64,000 nt of DNA from Arthrobacter sp. PM3. Lineage in GTDB: Bacteria; Actinomycetota; Actinomycetes; Actinomycetales; Micrococcaceae. The stretch spans positions 3,216,830 to 3,280,829 of the forward strand of contig NZ_CP022314.1 in assembly GCF_003352915.1 (NCBI RefSeq), given 5' to 3'. The translations under genes were made by a program, and so were the position numbers. Below the pieces are notes generated by a model, which was not told where the DNA came from, searched no databases, and saw nothing but the letters and a program-made list of their open reading frames with translations. Numbering within the stretch: position 1 is the stretch's first letter; each line of letters opens with the position of its first letter. Below, in pieces: positions 26,115 through 36,081 of the stretch.

Positions 26115-27220
26115 TTGCACTGCTGATGGGCGCCGGCATGGCGCTGCTCCTCGCGTTCGCGGGCACCCCGCTGTTCATCCGCTTCCTGGTCCGCAGGGGC
26201 TATGGCCAGTTCATCCGGGACGACGGACCGACCTCCCACCACACCAAACGCGGTACACCCACCATGGGCGGCACGGTCGTGGTCGTGGCAGTCCTCGTCG
26301 CGTACGGGCTCACGCACCTGTTCATGTGGATGATGAACCCGAACTCCCCGGGTCCCAGCGCCTCCGGACTGCTCCTGCTGTTCCTCATGGTGGGCATGGG
26401 GCTGGTGGGATTCCTGGATGACTTCATCAAGATCACCAAGCAGCGCAGCCTGGGGCTAAACGCCAAGTGGAAACTGATCCTCCAGGCCGCTGTCGGCATC
26501 ATTTTCGCCGTGCTGGCGCTGAACTTCCCCAACGCTTCCGGGCTCACCCCGGCGTCCACGCAGATCTCGCTGGTGCGCGATATCCCGTGGCTGAACCTGG
26601 CGTTCGCCGGCACCGTGCTTGGCGCCATCCTGTTTGTCGTGTGGTCCAACCTGATCGTCACCGCTGCGACCAACGGCGTGAACCTCACGGACGGGCTCGA
26701 CGGCCTGGCCGCCGGCGCCTCCGTGATGGTGTTCGGGGCTTACACGCTCATGGGCATCTGGCAGAGCAACCAGGCCTGCGGCTCCCCGCGGCAGGCCGGC
26801 GGCGGCTGCTATTCGGTGCGCGACCCCATGGACCTGGCCCTCCTGGCAGCCATCCTCAGCGCGGCCATGGTCGGGTTCCTCTGGTGGAACACCTCACCCG
26901 CCAAGATCTTCATGGGGGACACCGGGTCCCTGGCGATCGGCGGTGCCGTTGCGGCCTTCGCCATCCTGTCCCGGACCGAGCTGCTGCTGGCCTTCATCGG
27001 CGGCCTCTTTGTCATCATCACGCTCTCCGTCATCATCCAGGTGGGCTACTTCAAACTCACCAAGGGCAAGCGCTTCTTCAAGATGGCGCCGCTGCAGCAC
27101 CACTTTGAACTCAAGGGCTGGGCCGAAGTCACCGTGGTGGTCCGCTTCTGGATCCTGGCCGGCCTGTTTGTCGCCGCGGGCCTCGGGATCTTCTACGCCG
27201 AATGGGTGGTGCTCCTGTGA
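26111..27220 (+). CDS. mraY: Phospho-N-acetylmuramoyl-pentapeptide transferase
   Basis: A polytopic membrane enzyme that transfers phospho-MurNAc-pentapeptide to undecaprenyl phosphate, giving lipid I. About ten transmembrane segments are visible. Signature motifs are RGTPTMGG near residue 52, [16 protein letters not shown] near 98, [12 protein letters not shown] near 195 and the final [15 protein letters not shown] with the HHH-type motif near 325. Length is 369 residues. The GTG start overlaps murF by four bases, and the gene overlaps murD at its end by four bases. Confidence 0.97.
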
Positions 27221-28803
27221 CCGGTCCGATCCCCGTCCCGCTGACCACCTCGCCCCGACTGCAGGAGCTCACCACGTGGGACTCCGACTGGGCCGGACTG
27301 CGCGTGGTGGTCACCGGCATCGGCGTCTCCGGGTTCGCCGCCGCGGACACCCTGATCGAGCTCGGCGCCCGGGTGGTGGTGGTTGACGCCGCCACGAGCG
27401 ACAAAGCGCTGGCCCAGGCCGACACCCTGAGGATCGTTGGCGCGGTCGACGTCCTGCTGGGTGAAGAGGCCGTGGAAACCGTTCCGAAGATCGACGGACA
27501 AAAGCCGGACCTGGTGGTCACGTCGCCGGGCTGGCGCCCGGACCAGGCCCTGCTCGCCGCGGCGGCGCGCGCGCACATTCCGGTGTGGGGCGACGTCGAA
27601 CTCGCCTGGCGGCTCCGCGAACGGCAAGGCCGCAAGACCGCCGACTGGCTGACCATTACCGGCACCAACGGCAAGACGACGACGGTGGGCCTGACCGAAT
27701 CCATGCTCCAGGCCGCCGGCCTCAAGGCGATCGCGGTCGGCAACGTCGGCACCCCCATCCTGGATGCCCTCCGCGACCCGGTGGACTACGACGTCTTCGC
27801 CGTCGAACTGTCCAGCTTCCAGCTCCACTGGAGCCACTCGGTGTCACCGGTGGCCAGCGTGTGCCTGAACGTCGCCGAAGACCACGTGGACTGGCACGGC
27901 TCCTACGCCTCCTACCTCGCCGACAAGGCCAAGGTCTACGAGAACACGCAGAAGGCGTGCATCTACAACGCCGAGCAGATCGAGACCGAACGCATGGTCG
28001 AGGACGCCGACGTTATTGAAGGCTGCCGGGCCGTAGGCTTCACCACGGTGACCCCGGCCATCAGCATGCTCGGCGTCGTGGAGGGACTCCTGGTGGACCG
28101 TGCGTTCATCGCCGAACGCAAGGACAGCGCCGCCGAGCTCGCGTCGATCGCTGACCTCGGGCCGGTGGCTCCCCGCCATATGGTGGCCAACGCCCTCGCC
28201 GCGGCCGCCCTGGTCCGGGCGTATGGGGTGGAGCCGCGGGCGGTCCGTGAGGGCCTGCTGAACTACCTGCCGGGAGACCACCGGATCCAGCTCGTGGCCC
28301 GGCATGAGGGAGTGCTGTGGATCAACGACTCCAAAGCCACCAACCCGCACGCGGCCGCTGCCTCGCTCTCCGCTTTCCAGCACGTCGTGTGGATCGCCGG
28401 CGGCCTGTCCAAGGGCGTCAACTACGACTCCCTGATCCAGGAACACGCCGGCCGGCTCAAGGCCGTGGTCCTGATCGGCGCCGACTCCAGCGATCTGCAG
28501 TCAGCCCTGAAGCGACACGCGCCCGATGTCCCCGTGATCGGGGCGACAAAGGGCGAGACTGAAGACGTGCAGACTGCCGGAACGGCCAAAGCCGACGCAG
28601 GCCCCTCGCCGATTTTCAGCGAGACTGTGATGGCCCGGGCCGTTGCCTCGGCGGCGCAGCTGGCCGCCTCCGGTGACACTGTGCTGCTGGCGCCGGCGGC
28701 TGCTTCCATGGATCAGTTCTCTTCCTATGCTCACCGTGGCGATGCCTTCATCGAAGCTGTCCGCGAGCTCGTGGAAGGGCAGGCTCAGACCGGCGAGGAG
28801 TAA
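27217..28803 (+). CDS. murD: UDP-MurNAc-L-alanine--D-glutamate ligase
   Basis: Adds D-glutamate to UDP-MurNAc-L-Ala. The N-terminal nucleotide-sugar domain has [15 protein letters not shown] near residue 30. The P-loop is [12 protein letters not shown] near 147, and ELSSFQLHW and [13 protein letters not shown] follow. The C-terminal domain has [15 protein letters not shown]. Length is 528 residues, longer than the usual 450-500, partly because of a Lys/Glu/Thr-rich insertion near residue 440 ([14 protein letters not shown]). GTG at 27217 overlaps the mraY stop (GTGA) and is preferred over a GTG 15 bases upstream. Confidence 0.95.
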   Translation: MTGPIPVPLTTSPRLQELTTWDSDWAGLRVVVTGIGVSGFAAADTLIELGARVVVVDAATSDKALAQADTLRIVGAVDVLLGEEAVETVPKIDGQKPDLVVTSPGWRPDQALLAAAARAHIPVWGDVELAWRLRERQGRKTADWLTITGTNGKTTTVGLTESMLQAAGLKAIAVGNVGTPILDALRDPVDYDVFAVELSSFQLHWSHSVSPVASVCLNVAEDHVDWHGSYASYLADKAKVYENTQKACIYNAEQIETERMVEDADVIEGCRAVGFTTVTPAISMLGVVEGLLVDRAFIAERKDSAAELASIADLGPVAPRHMVANALAAAALVRAYGVEPRAVREGLLNYLPGDHRIQLVARHEGVLWINDSKATNPHAAAASLSAFQHVVWIAGGLSKGVNYDSLIQEHAGRLKAVVLIGADSSDLQSALKRHAPDVPVIGATKGETEDVQTAGTAKADAGPSPIFSETVMARAVASAAQLAASGDTVLLAPAAASMDQFSSYAHRGDAFIEAVRELVEGQAQTGEE

Positions 28804-28805
28804 CA

Positions 28806-30296
28806 ATGGTCAGCACGCCCACACGTACGACGGCGGCACGCACCGCCGGCGGTTCCGCCGCCGGGGGCAGCACCCGCCCGGCGCCTGCCGCGGCGCCGTC
28901 GCCGGCCGGGCGGCGGCCCGTCACTCCCGCGGCGAGGGTGCGCGGCTGGTACCGCGGATTCTGGGCAGCGCTGGAGGGTACGGGCAAGTCCCGCAACGGA
29001 TCCACCTACTACCTGATCCTCGGCTCCACCCTGGCCCTGACGGCAATCGGCATCATGATGGTGCTCTCGGCCTCCAGCGTCGAGGCCATCGCGGCGGGGG
29101 AGTCGCCCTACTCGGCGGCCCTCAAGCAGGGCGGATTCGCCGCGATCGGGCTGTTCGCCATGTTTGTCCTCTCTCGCGTCAACGTCGTCTGGATGCGGCG
29201 CATCGCCTGGCCGGTGATCGCCCTTGCCATCGCGCTGCTGGGCCTGGTCCTCCTGGTCGGGCGCAGCGCGCTCGGCAACCAGAACTGGATCGACGTCGGC
29301 CCGTTCACCTTCCAGCCCTCCGAAGCCGCCAAGCTTGCCCTGGCCCTGTGGATGGCCACGGTGCTGGACCGCAAGGCCAAGCTCCTGCACGAGTGGCGCC
29401 ATGCGCTGGTTCCGGTCGTGCTCCCGGGCGCGATGATCGTCCTGGGGCTCATCCTCGCCGGGAACGACCTCGGCACGGCGATGATCGTGATGATCATCGT
29501 GGCGGCCGCCCTGTTCTTCGCCGGCGTCCGGCTGTACCTCTTCGGCATCGCCGGCGCGTTCCTGGCCGTGGGCACCACGATCCTCGCCGTCACCAACCCG
29601 AACCGCATGTGCCGCATTCTGTCGTGGACCGGCCAGACCTGTGCCGACGGCTCCGACCTGAACTACCAGTCCACCAACGGCCTGTACGGGCTCGCCTCGG
29701 GCGGCTGGTTCGGCGTCGGCCTCGGGCAGAGCCGGCAGAAGTACAGCTGGATCCCCGAAGCCCACAACGACTTCATCTTCGCGATCATCGGCGAGGAGCT
29801 CGGCCTGGTCGGCACGCTCGTCGTCCTGGTCCTGTTCGCCATCCTCGGCGCCGCGATCTACCGTGTCGTCGTCGCCCAGCAGGACGTCTTCCACCGCGTC
29901 CTGGCCGGCACCATCATGGTGTGGCTCCTGGGCCAGGCCAGCGTCAACATGGCCGTGGTCACCGGGCTGGCGCCGGTGATCGGCGTCCCGCTGCCCTTCA
30001 TCTCCTACGGCGGCTCGGCCCTGCTGATGTCGCTCTGCGCGATCGGCGTGGTGCTGTCCCTCGCCCGGGCCCAGATGGCCCCGGGGATGCAGCCGAAGAA
30101 GATGCTCAAGTTCGGGCCGGCCGCCTTCGCCAATTCGGTACGCAGCGCCCGCGCCGGCCGCGCCGCCACAAAGGCCGCAACCACGAGCACCAGCAGGGGC
30201 TCCACCGGGAGCCCTGCGAAGCCTGCGCCGAAGAAATCCACGCCCCGGAGTTCCGCACCCAAGAACCCTGCCCCCAAGACCCGCACGAAAGCGTAA
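28806..30296 (+). CDS. ftsW: Peptidoglycan glycosyltransferase FtsW (SEDS family)
   Basis: A SEDS polymerase that builds septal glycan strands together with FtsI. About ten transmembrane helices are predicted from residue 60 onward. Landmarks are [15 protein letters not shown] near residue 165, the extracellular loop with [22 protein letters not shown] split by short hydrophilic turns, and [18 protein letters not shown] with the essential Asp region near 320. [14 protein letters not shown] is near the C-terminus. Length is 496 residues; the first 55 and last 65 are Ala/Pro/Lys-rich cytoplasmic extensions. GAGGAG precedes the ATG. Confidence 0.96.
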   Translation: MVSTPTRTTAARTAGGSAAGGSTRPAPAAAPSPAGRRPVTPAARVRGWYRGFWAALEGTGKSRNGSTYYLILGSTLALTAIGIMMVLSASSVEAIAAGESPYSAALKQGGFAAIGLFAMFVLSRVNVVWMRRIAWPVIALAIALLGLVLLVGRSALGNQNWIDVGPFTFQPSEAAKLALALWMATVLDRKAKLLHEWRHALVPVVLPGAMIVLGLILAGNDLGTAMIVMIIVAAALFFAGVRLYLFGIAGAFLAVGTTILAVTNPNRMCRILSWTGQTCADGSDLNYQSTNGLYGLASGGWFGVGLGQSRQKYSWIPEAHNDFIFAIIGEELGLVGTLVVLVLFAILGAAIYRVVVAQQDVFHRVLAGTIMVWLLGQASVNMAVVTGLAPVIGVPLPFISYGGSALLMSLCAIGVVLSLARAQMAPGMQPKKMLKFGPAAFANSVRSARAGRAATKAATTSTSRGSTGSPAKPAPKKSTPRSSAPKNPAPKTRTKA

Positions 30297-30306
30297 ACAG
30301 CCCTTC

Positions 30307-31461
30307 ATGAATACCGAGTCGCCTTTGTCCGTGGTCCTTGCCGGCGGCGGAACCGCCGGCCACATCAGCCCCCTGCTGGCCATCGCCGGCGCCCTGGAGA
30401 AGTCACGCCCCGGGACCCGGCTCCTGGCCGTCGGCACGCCGGGCGGGATGGAAACCCGGCTGGTCCCCGCCGCCGGGCTGGAACTGGCCACCATCAGCCG
30501 GGTCCCGCTGCCGCGCAAGCCGTCCGCGGACCTTTTCCGGCTTCCGGGCCGGATGGCCGGCGCGGTGAAGCAGGCCGGTTCCATCCTCGATGAGGCCGGC
30601 GCCGACGTCCTGGTGGGAGTCGGCGGCTATGTCTGCACCCCGATGTATCTTGCTGCCCGGCGCCGGAAGATCCCTATCGTGGTCCACGAGGCCAACACGC
30701 GGCCCGGCCTGGCCAACCGGGTCGGCGCCGGCCTTGGCGGCCACGTGGCCGTCGCTTTCGCCGCGACCAGGCTTGGCGAGTCCCGGCACGTGGGCATGCC
30801 GATGCGCCCCGAGATCTCCGGTCTGGACCGGTCCGCCGCCCGGACCGGGGCGCGGCGGGCCTTGGGCCTGGAGCCGGACAAGCCGACCCTGATCGTCACA
30901 GGCGGGTCCTCGGGCGCCCAGAGCATCAACCGGTCGCTCGCCGCGGCGGTCGGGGACCTGGCGGCGGCCGGCGTGCAGACCCTGCACATCACCGGCCGCG
31001 GAAAAGCCGTGCACGGCGCCGACGGCAAGCCGCTCGCCGCCCCCGGGTACCGGCAGGTGGAATATGTCGACGGCATGGAGACCGTGTACGCCGCGGCGGA
31101 CCTGCTGCTGGCCCGCGCCGGCGCCGCCACGGTCTGCGAGGTGGCCGCGGTTGGCGTACCCGCCGTCTTCGTGCCACTGCCCATCGGCAACGGTGAGCAG
31201 GCGCTGAACGCCGCAGGCCTCGTCGCCGCCGGCGGCGCCCTGATCGTGGCCGACAAAGCCTTCTCCGCCGACTGGATCCGCGCCAACATCATCCCCCTGC
31301 TGCAGGACAAGGACAGGCTGGCCCGGATGGCGGCGAACTCCGAACACCTCGGCATCCGGAACGCGGACCGGCGCATGGCCGATCTCATCTTCGACGTCGC
31401 GTCTTCACACCAGCAGCGCCCAACACAGCAGCGCCCAACACAGCACGGCAGGAAGCAGTAA
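30307..31461 (+). CDS. murG: UDP-GlcNAc--lipid I N-acetylglucosaminyltransferase
   Basis: A GT28 glycosyltransferase on the inner membrane face that makes lipid II. The N-terminal motif [16 protein letters not shown] is at residues 10-25, [15 protein letters not shown] near 103, and [12 protein letters not shown] near 128. The C-terminal UDP-GlcNAc site has [14 protein letters not shown] near 198 and [23 protein letters not shown] near 263 (in two blocks). Length is 384 residues. The last codons contain a perfect 15-base tandem duplication (31411-31440) that encodes QQRPT twice. Confidence 0.96.
   Translation: MNTESPLSVVLAGGGTAGHISPLLAIAGALEKSRPGTRLLAVGTPGGMETRLVPAAGLELATISRVPLPRKPSADLFRLPGRMAGAVKQAGSILDEAGADVLVGVGGYVCTPMYLAARRRKIPIVVHEANTRPGLANRVGAGLGGHVAVAFAATRLGESRHVGMPMRPEISGLDRSAARTGARRALGLEPDKPTLIVTGGSSGAQSINRSLAAAVGDLAAAGVQTLHITGRGKAVHGADGKPLAAPGYRQVEYVDGMETVYAAADLLLARAGAATVCEVAAVGVPAVFVPLPIGNGEQALNAAGLVAAGGALIVADKAFSADWIRANIIPLLQDKDRLARMAANSEHLGIRNADRRMADLIFDVASSHQQRPTQQRPTQHGRKQ
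31411..31440 (+). repeat. 15-base tandem repeat in the murG 3' end
   Basis: CAGCAGCGCCCAACA occurs twice in direct succession and a third partial copy (CAGCA) follows. The repeat keeps frame and adds five residues per copy to the disordered MurG tail. Confidence 0.85.
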
Positions 31462-31465
31462 CGCC

Positions 31466-32881
31466 ATGACCCAGCCTTCACACGACGTACCTTCCCTGGC
31501 ATCCCTGGGCCGCGTCCACTTCATCGGCATCGGCGGCGTGGGCATGTCCGCCGTCGCCCGCATCATGGTGGCCCGCGGCGTCCCGGTGAGCGGTTCCGAC
31601 GCGAAGTCGCTGCCCGTCATGGCGGACCTCGCGGCCGCCGGCGCGCGGATCGCCGTGGGCTATGGGCCCCGCAACCTCGGCGACGCCCAGACAGTGGTTG
31701 CAGGCTCGGCGATCCGGCCGGACAACCCCGAGCTCGCGGCAGCACGCGCCGCCGGGCTGCCGGTGCTGCACCGCTCCGAAGCCCTGGCCGCCACCATGGC
31801 GGACGACACCGTAGTGGCCGTCGCCGGAACCCACGGCAAGTCCACCACCACCTCCATGATCACCGTGCTGCTGCAGGGCGCCGGGCTGGACCCGTCCTTC
31901 GCCATCGGCGCCAACGTCCCGGCGCTCGGCGTCAACGCCGCCAACGGGGCCTCCGGGATCTTCGTGGCCGAGGCGGACGAGTCGGACGGCTCCTTCCTGA
32001 ACTACCGCCCCGCGATCGCCGTGGTCACCAATGTCGAGCCGGACCACTTGGACTTCTACGGCACCGCCGACGCCGTGTACGCCTCCTTCGACAGCTTCAC
32101 GGCCCTGCTCCCGGCCGACGGCGTCCTGGCGGCCTGCGGGGACGACCCCGGCGCGAGGGACCTCGCCGGGCGCACCCTGGCCCGCGGGAACACCCGGGTG
32201 GTCCTCTACGGGACGGCGCCGGACGCCGACGTCCGGCTGCAGGACGCCGGGGACGGCAGGGTCGCGTTCTCGACGGCGGCGGGCACGTTCGACGTCGAAC
32301 TCCAGGTCCCGGGGCGGCACAATGCGCTCAACGCTGCCGCAGCGTTCGCGGTGGCGACCGAACTCGGGGTTGGACCGGAAACGGCCGCCGCCGCCCTGGC
32401 CCACTTCTCCGGTGCCTCCCGCCGCTTCGAATTCAAGGGCGAAGGACACGGCGTCCGGGTCTACGACGACTACGCCCACCACCCCACGGAAGTCCGGGCC
32501 GCCCTGTCCGCCGCCCGGTCCGTGGCCGGGGAGCACAAAGTGCACGTGCTCTTCCAGCCCCACCTGTTTTCCCGGACCCGCGAATTCGCCCGCGAGTTCG
32601 CCGAAGCGCTCAACACGGCCGACACCGCCCTGGTCCTGGACATCTATCCGGCCCGGGAAGATCCCATACCCGGTGTCACCAGCGGCCTGATCGCCGAACA
32701 CCTGGGCGCCGGCGGCCGGCTCGTCGGCCCGGATGCGGAAGCCGTGAACGCGGTGCTGGCGGCCGCCGGACCGGGCGATATCGTGCTCACCGCCGGCGCC
32801 GGCGACGTCACCGCCTACGGGCCGCGGATCGTCGAGGCCCTGAACGCTGAGGCGCTGAACGCAGAGGCCGCCGGTGGCTAG
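31466..32881 (+). CDS. murC: UDP-N-acetylmuramate--L-alanine ligase
   Basis: Adds the first residue, L-Ala, to UDP-MurNAc. FIGIGGVGMSAVARIM lies at residues 14-29, and the P-loop AGTHGKSTTTSM near 122. EADESDGSFL is near 170, NVEPDHLDFYG near 190, and the C-terminal VYDDYAHHPTEVRAAL and FQPHLFSRTREFA complete the family pattern. Length is 471 residues. The stop overlaps the ftsQ start by eight bases (GTGGCTAG). Confidence 0.97.
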   Translation: MTQPSHDVPSLASLGRVHFIGIGGVGMSAVARIMVARGVPVSGSDAKSLPVMADLAAAGARIAVGYGPRNLGDAQTVVAGSAIRPDNPELAAARAAGLPVLHRSEALAATMADDTVVAVAGTHGKSTTTSMITVLLQGAGLDPSFAIGANVPALGVNAANGASGIFVAEADESDGSFLNYRPAIAVVTNVEPDHLDFYGTADAVYASFDSFTALLPADGVLAACGDDPGARDLAGRTLARGNTRVVLYGTAPDADVRLQDAGDGRVAFSTAAGTFDVELQVPGRHNALNAAAAFAVATELGVGPETAAAALAHFSGASRRFEFKGEGHGVRVYDDYAHHPTEVRAALSAARSVAGEHKVHVLFQPHLFSRTREFAREFAEALNTADTALVLDIYPAREDPIPGVTSGLIAEHLGAGGRLVGPDAEAVNAVLAAAGPGDIVLTAGAGDVTAYGPRIVEALNAEALNAEAAGG

Positions 32882-33782
32882 CACCAGGCGCCCCACGTAC
32901 CGGAGCGGAACAGGCGCCCCCAAACCCGCCAACGCGTCCAACAACGGCAACGCGCGCTCCGGCGGGACCGGCACGGACGTGATCTCGGCCTCCAAGAACC
33001 CCGGGGACGCGGCAGCCGGCGGGGGCCGGACCCCGCCGGGCCGGCCCGATACTCCAACCGGCAAGGTGCTGGCGTTTCCGGAGCCCAAAGGCAGGCGCCG
33101 CAAACGCATCCTGCTCGGCACGGCCGGCATTGTTGCCGTGCTCATGGCGGCGATTGTCGCAGCCGCCGTGTATTCACCCGTGCTCGCGCTGCGCACGGTC
33201 ACCGTGGAGGGCACCAAGCTCGTAGGCGCGGACCAGGTCCAGGCCGCCCTCGCCCCGCTGCAAGGAAAACCCCTGCCGCAGATCAGCGAGGGCGAGGTCA
33301 CCACGCTGCTCAAGCCGCTCGTCCAGATCAAGGACGCCAGCGTGAAAGCGCTGCCGCCGTCCACCCTGCAGGTGCGCGTCACCGAACGCGTCCCCGTGGC
33401 GCTGGTCAAGCAGGGCGACACGTACCAGCTGGTGGACGTCGACGGCGTCCAGCTCAGCACCACCAAGGATGCCGCCTCGGTGGCGCTGCCGGTGATCGAC
33501 GGCGGCAGCGGGACTCTCCCCAAAGACCTGTTCCAGGCCATCACCGCGGTGCTCGGGGCGCTCCCGGCCGATGTGCTCGCACGGCTCTCCAACGCCTCGG
33601 CCGCCTCCGCCGACGCCGTCGAGCTCAAACTCGTCGACGGGCAGAGTATTGTGTGGGGAAACGCGGGGGAGAAGGAGCTGAAGGCGCGGGTCCTGTCGGC
33701 CCTCCTGAAGGTCCCGGCCGATCCCAAGAACCCGGTCAGGGTTTTCGATGTCAGCGTGCCGCGGCACCCCGTGACGCGCTAG
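32874..33782 (+). CDS. ftsQ: Cell division protein FtsQ
   Basis: A bitopic division protein that recruits FtsL and later proteins. The cytoplasmic region of about 75 residues is rich in Pro, Asn and Gly and ends in a basic RRRKR cluster. One transmembrane helix follows (about 80-102), then a POTRA domain starting LALRTVTVEGTKLVGADQVQ and an FtsQ domain with ERVPVALVKQGDTYQLVDVDG. Length is 302 residues. It is the last gene before the ftsZ promoter region. Confidence 0.93.
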   Translation: MASTRRPTYRSGTGAPKPANASNNGNARSGGTGTDVISASKNPGDAAAGGGRTPPGRPDTPTGKVLAFPEPKGRRRKRILLGTAGIVAVLMAAIVAAAVYSPVLALRTVTVEGTKLVGADQVQAALAPLQGKPLPQISEGEVTTLLKPLVQIKDASVKALPPSTLQVRVTERVPVALVKQGDTYQLVDVDGVQLSTTKDAASVALPVIDGGSGTLPKDLFQAITAVLGALPADVLARLSNASAASADAVELKLVDGQSIVWGNAGEKELKARVLSALLKVPADPKNPVRVFDVSVPRHPVTR

Positions 33783-34022
33783 CCGGGCATCAGTCGCCGC
33801 ATCCTGCAGAACGACGCCCGGCAGGGCAACATGAAGCCGGTATTTCCCCGGTATTCGCGCGACACGCGGGGGATGTTATTGAATGTCCCCGGCAGAGGAA
33901 ATACCGTCACAGACATGAGTTAGTTGACATAACTATAACCTTCAAGTCGAAGGTTAAGGTTCTAGGCTTCAAGCACGGCTCGATCAGATTTCGCATTAGT
34001 ACACGAACAAGGGACACGTAAC
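33783..34022 (+). promoter_or_regulatory. ftsZ upstream region with nested inverted repeats
   Basis: Three perfect inverted repeats are visible. CGGTATTTCC (33838-33847) pairs with GGAAATACCG (33897-33906). TAGTT-GACAT-AACTA lies at 33921-33935 and contains TTGACA (33924-33929). AACCTTC-AAGTC-GAAGGTT lies at 33937-33955. The TTGACA is a good -35 but no ideal -10 is at 17 bases. AAGGGA precedes the ftsZ GTG. This points to a dedicated, regulated ftsZ promoter. Confidence 0.55.
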
Positions 34023-35234
34023 GTGGCAGCTCCGCAGAATTACTTGGCCGTCATCAAGGTCGTCGGCATCGGCGGCGGTGGCGTGAACGCAGTCAACCGC
34101 ATGATCGAGGTCGGTCTTCGCGGCGTCGAATTCATCGCCATCAATACCGATGCGCAGGCGCTGCTGATGAGCGATGCCGACGTCAAGCTCGACGTCGGGC
34201 GTGAGCTGACCCGCGGACTCGGAGCTGGCGCGAACCCTGAGGTCGGCCGCCAGGCCGCGGAGGACCACGCCGATGAGATCGAGGAAGTCCTTCGCGGCGC
34301 CGACATGGTCTTCGTTACTGCCGGCGAAGGCGGCGGCACCGGCACCGGCGGAGCGCCCGTCGTGGCCCGGATCGCCCGCTCCCTCGGCGCCCTGACCATC
34401 GGTGTTGTCACCCGTCCGTTCACCTTCGAGGGCCGCCGCCGTGCCGGCTCCGCCGAAGCCGGCATCGATGCGTTGCGCGACGAAGTCGACACCCTGATCG
34501 TGATCCCGAACGACCGCCTGCTGTCCATCAGCGACCGCAACGTCTCGGTCCTGGACGCCTTCCGCTCCGCCGACCAGGTCCTGCTCTCCGGTGTCCAGGG
34601 CATCACGGACCTCATCACGACGCCCGGCCTGATCAACCTCGACTTCGCCGACGTCAAGTCCGTCATGCAGGGCGCAGGGTCCGCGCTCATGGGCATTGGT
34701 TCGGCCCGCGGCGAGGACCGCGCCGTCAAGGCCGCCGAGCTCGCCATCGCCTCCCCGCTGCTCGAAGCTTCGATCGACGGCGCGCACGGCGTGCTGCTCT
34801 CCATCCAGGGCGGCTCTGACCTGGGCCTCTTCGAAATCAACGAGGCCGCCCGCCTGGTCCAGGAAGTCGCCCACCCGGAGGCCAACATCATCTTCGGCGC
34901 CGTGATCGACGACGCCCTCGGCGACGAGGCCCGTGTCACCGTCATCGCCGCCGGCTTCGACGACGTCAAGGCCACCTCGCCGTCCATGGACCAGTCCCTG
35001 CCGGCCGCCCCGGCGCGCCCCGCAGCCCCCGCCCCGGCGCAGGCACCGGCCTCCGCGTCGGTCCAGCCGCTGCATGCCACGGTCGGCGCCTCCGGTTACG
35101 GCAGCTGGGGCCAGCAGCGTCCCGCCGCGGTACCGGCTGACTCAGGCTTCGACGTCGACCTGCCGGCCGTGGTGGAGCCGGACCTGTCCGGCCGCCACTC
35201 CGACGACCTGGACGTCCCCGACTTCCTCAAGTAA
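34023..35234 (+). CDS. ftsZ: Cell division GTPase FtsZ
   Basis: A tubulin-like GTPase that forms the Z ring. The N-terminal [15 protein letters not shown] lies near residue 13. The tubulin signature [12 protein letters not shown] is at about 101-112, and NDRLL and [13 protein letters not shown] follow. A disordered Ala/Pro/Gln linker (about 320-385) leads to the conserved C-terminal peptide [10 protein letters not shown], the docking site for SepF and FtsW. Length is 403 residues. GTG start with AAGGGA upstream. A 14-base-stem terminator follows closely. Confidence 0.98.
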   Translation: MAAPQNYLAVIKVVGIGGGGVNAVNRMIEVGLRGVEFIAINTDAQALLMSDADVKLDVGRELTRGLGAGANPEVGRQAAEDHADEIEEVLRGADMVFVTAGEGGGTGTGGAPVVARIARSLGALTIGVVTRPFTFEGRRRAGSAEAGIDALRDEVDTLIVIPNDRLLSISDRNVSVLDAFRSADQVLLSGVQGITDLITTPGLINLDFADVKSVMQGAGSALMGIGSARGEDRAVKAAELAIASPLLEASIDGAHGVLLSIQGGSDLGLFEINEAARLVQEVAHPEANIIFGAVIDDALGDEARVTVIAAGFDDVKATSPSMDQSLPAAPARPAAPAPAQAPASASVQPLHATVGASGYGSWGQQRPAAVPADSGFDVDLPAVVEPDLSGRHSDDLDVPDFLK

Positions 35235-35248
35235 ACCGTTCAGCTTTC

Positions 35249-35284
35249 AGCGTGGCACCGCCCTCCGGCGGTGCCACGCTGCTT
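35249..35284 (+). terminator. Terminator after ftsZ
   Basis: AGCGTGGCACCGCC (35249-35262) pairs perfectly with 35267-35280 around CTCC, then GCTTTG. It should end transcription of the cluster just after ftsZ, so pgeF needs its own promoter. Confidence 0.85.
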
Positions 35285-35294
35285 TGTGGCGGGA

Positions 35295-35300
35295 TACGGT
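35295..35300 (+). promoter_or_regulatory. -10 element (TACGGT) upstream of the mini-ORF and pgeF
   Basis: TACGGT ends seven bases before the ATG at 35308. This spacing predicts a transcript beginning at that ATG. Confidence 0.45.
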
Positions 35301-35307
35301 GGATCGT

Positions 35308-35349
35308 ATGAACGCAAGAATTCCGGATTCACTGATGGTGGTGTTGTGA
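35308..35349 (+). CDS. Leaderless 13-residue mini-ORF directly before pgeF
   Basis: ATG at 35308 opens a 13-codon frame (MNARIPDSLMVVL) ending with TGA at 35347-35349. It is in the same frame as pgeF, whose TTG start follows the TGA immediately. It lies seven bases after TACGGT, so translation of the transcript probably begins here. It may be a coupling leader peptide, or the remnant of an original N-terminus of PgeF cut by a nonsense change. Confidence 0.4.
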   Translation: MNARIPDSLMVVL

Positions 35350-36081
35350 TTGTTTTCCTGGCGGGCTGAAGTCCGGCCCGGCGTGTGGGTGGCCTTCACC
35401 GACGCCGGCGCCGGAAACCTGGCACTCCATGTGGGCGACGACCCGGCGGCGGTCCGCCGCCGGCGCGCGGAGCTCGAAGCAGCCGCGGGCCTTGGCGGGC
35501 GCTCCTTCCAGTACATGAACCAGGTCCACGGCAGCGACGTCGCCATCGTCGGCCCGGCAAACCCCGGCGCGGCTTCCCCGACCGCCGATGCCATGGTTTC
35601 CCTGACCGAGCCGCTGGCCGTCATGGTGGCGGACTGCGTGCCGGTGGTGCTGGTGGGCGACGTCCCGGAGGGAGCCCCCGTCCTCGGCGTCGTCCACGCC
35701 GGACGGCCGGGCGTGGCCGCCGGTGTCGTCCCGGCCGCCGTTGCCAGCCTGCGCGGGCTCGGTGCGGACCGGGTCAGCGCCTGGATCGGGCCTTCAATCT
35801 GCGGACGCTGCTATGAAGTCCCCGAAGACCTGCGCGCCGACGTCGCCGCCGCCGTTCCCGCCACGTGGTGCAGCACCTCCGCCGGCACCCCGGGACTGGA
35901 CCTGCCGGCCGGCGTCCGGAGCCAGCTGGAGGCAGAAGGGGTCGCGGTGGAACACTCCGCCGGCTGCACCCTCGAGGACGAGACGCTGTTCTCCTACCGG
36001 CGCAACAGCCGTACGGGCCGCTTCGCCGGCCTCGTATGGACGGACGCCGCCCCTGAAAAGACGGTGCACGGCCATGAATAA
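35350..36081 (+). CDS. pgeF: Multicopper-oxidase-like purine nucleoside phosphorylase (YfiH/PgeF, laccase domain)
   Basis: A YfiH-family zinc enzyme. Family members act as purine nucleoside phosphorylase/adenosine deaminase, and E. coli YfiH edits misincorporated muropeptide precursors. The zinc residues are in MNQVHGSD, VADCVPVVLVGD and VVHAGRPGVAAG; GPSICGRCYEVPEDL is a family signature. Length is 243 residues from TTG at 35350, normal. This start directly follows an in-frame TGA, described as a finding. Location after ftsZ is conserved in actinobacteria. Its stop overlaps the yggS start (ATGAATAA). Confidence 0.9.
   Translation: MFSWRAEVRPGVWVAFTDAGAGNLALHVGDDPAAVRRRRAELEAAAGLGGRSFQYMNQVHGSDVAIVGPANPGAASPTADAMVSLTEPLAVMVADCVPVVLVGDVPEGAPVLGVVHAGRPGVAAGVVPAAVASLRGLGADRVSAWIGPSICGRCYEVPEDLRADVAAAVPATWCSTSAGTPGLDLPAGVRSQLEAEGVAVEHSAGCTLEDETLFSYRRNSRTGRFAGLVWTDAAPEKTVHGHE

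Noticed and set aside
33861..34017. Two GACAC pentamers upstream of ftsZ as WhiA sites
   Set aside because: About one chance occurrence is expected in a 240-base gap counting both strands, so they are mentioned only as context.
35347..35352. TGA before pgeF as a selenocysteine codon
   Set aside because: No hairpin of SECIS type was noticed just downstream, the family has no selenocysteine at that place, and the TTG immediately after the TGA can start the normal-length protein.
35350..36081. True laccase or multicopper oxidase
   Set aside because: The protein lacks the copper-cluster HxH motifs of laccases; its motifs are those of the YfiH/PgeF zinc family, for which the laccase name is historical.
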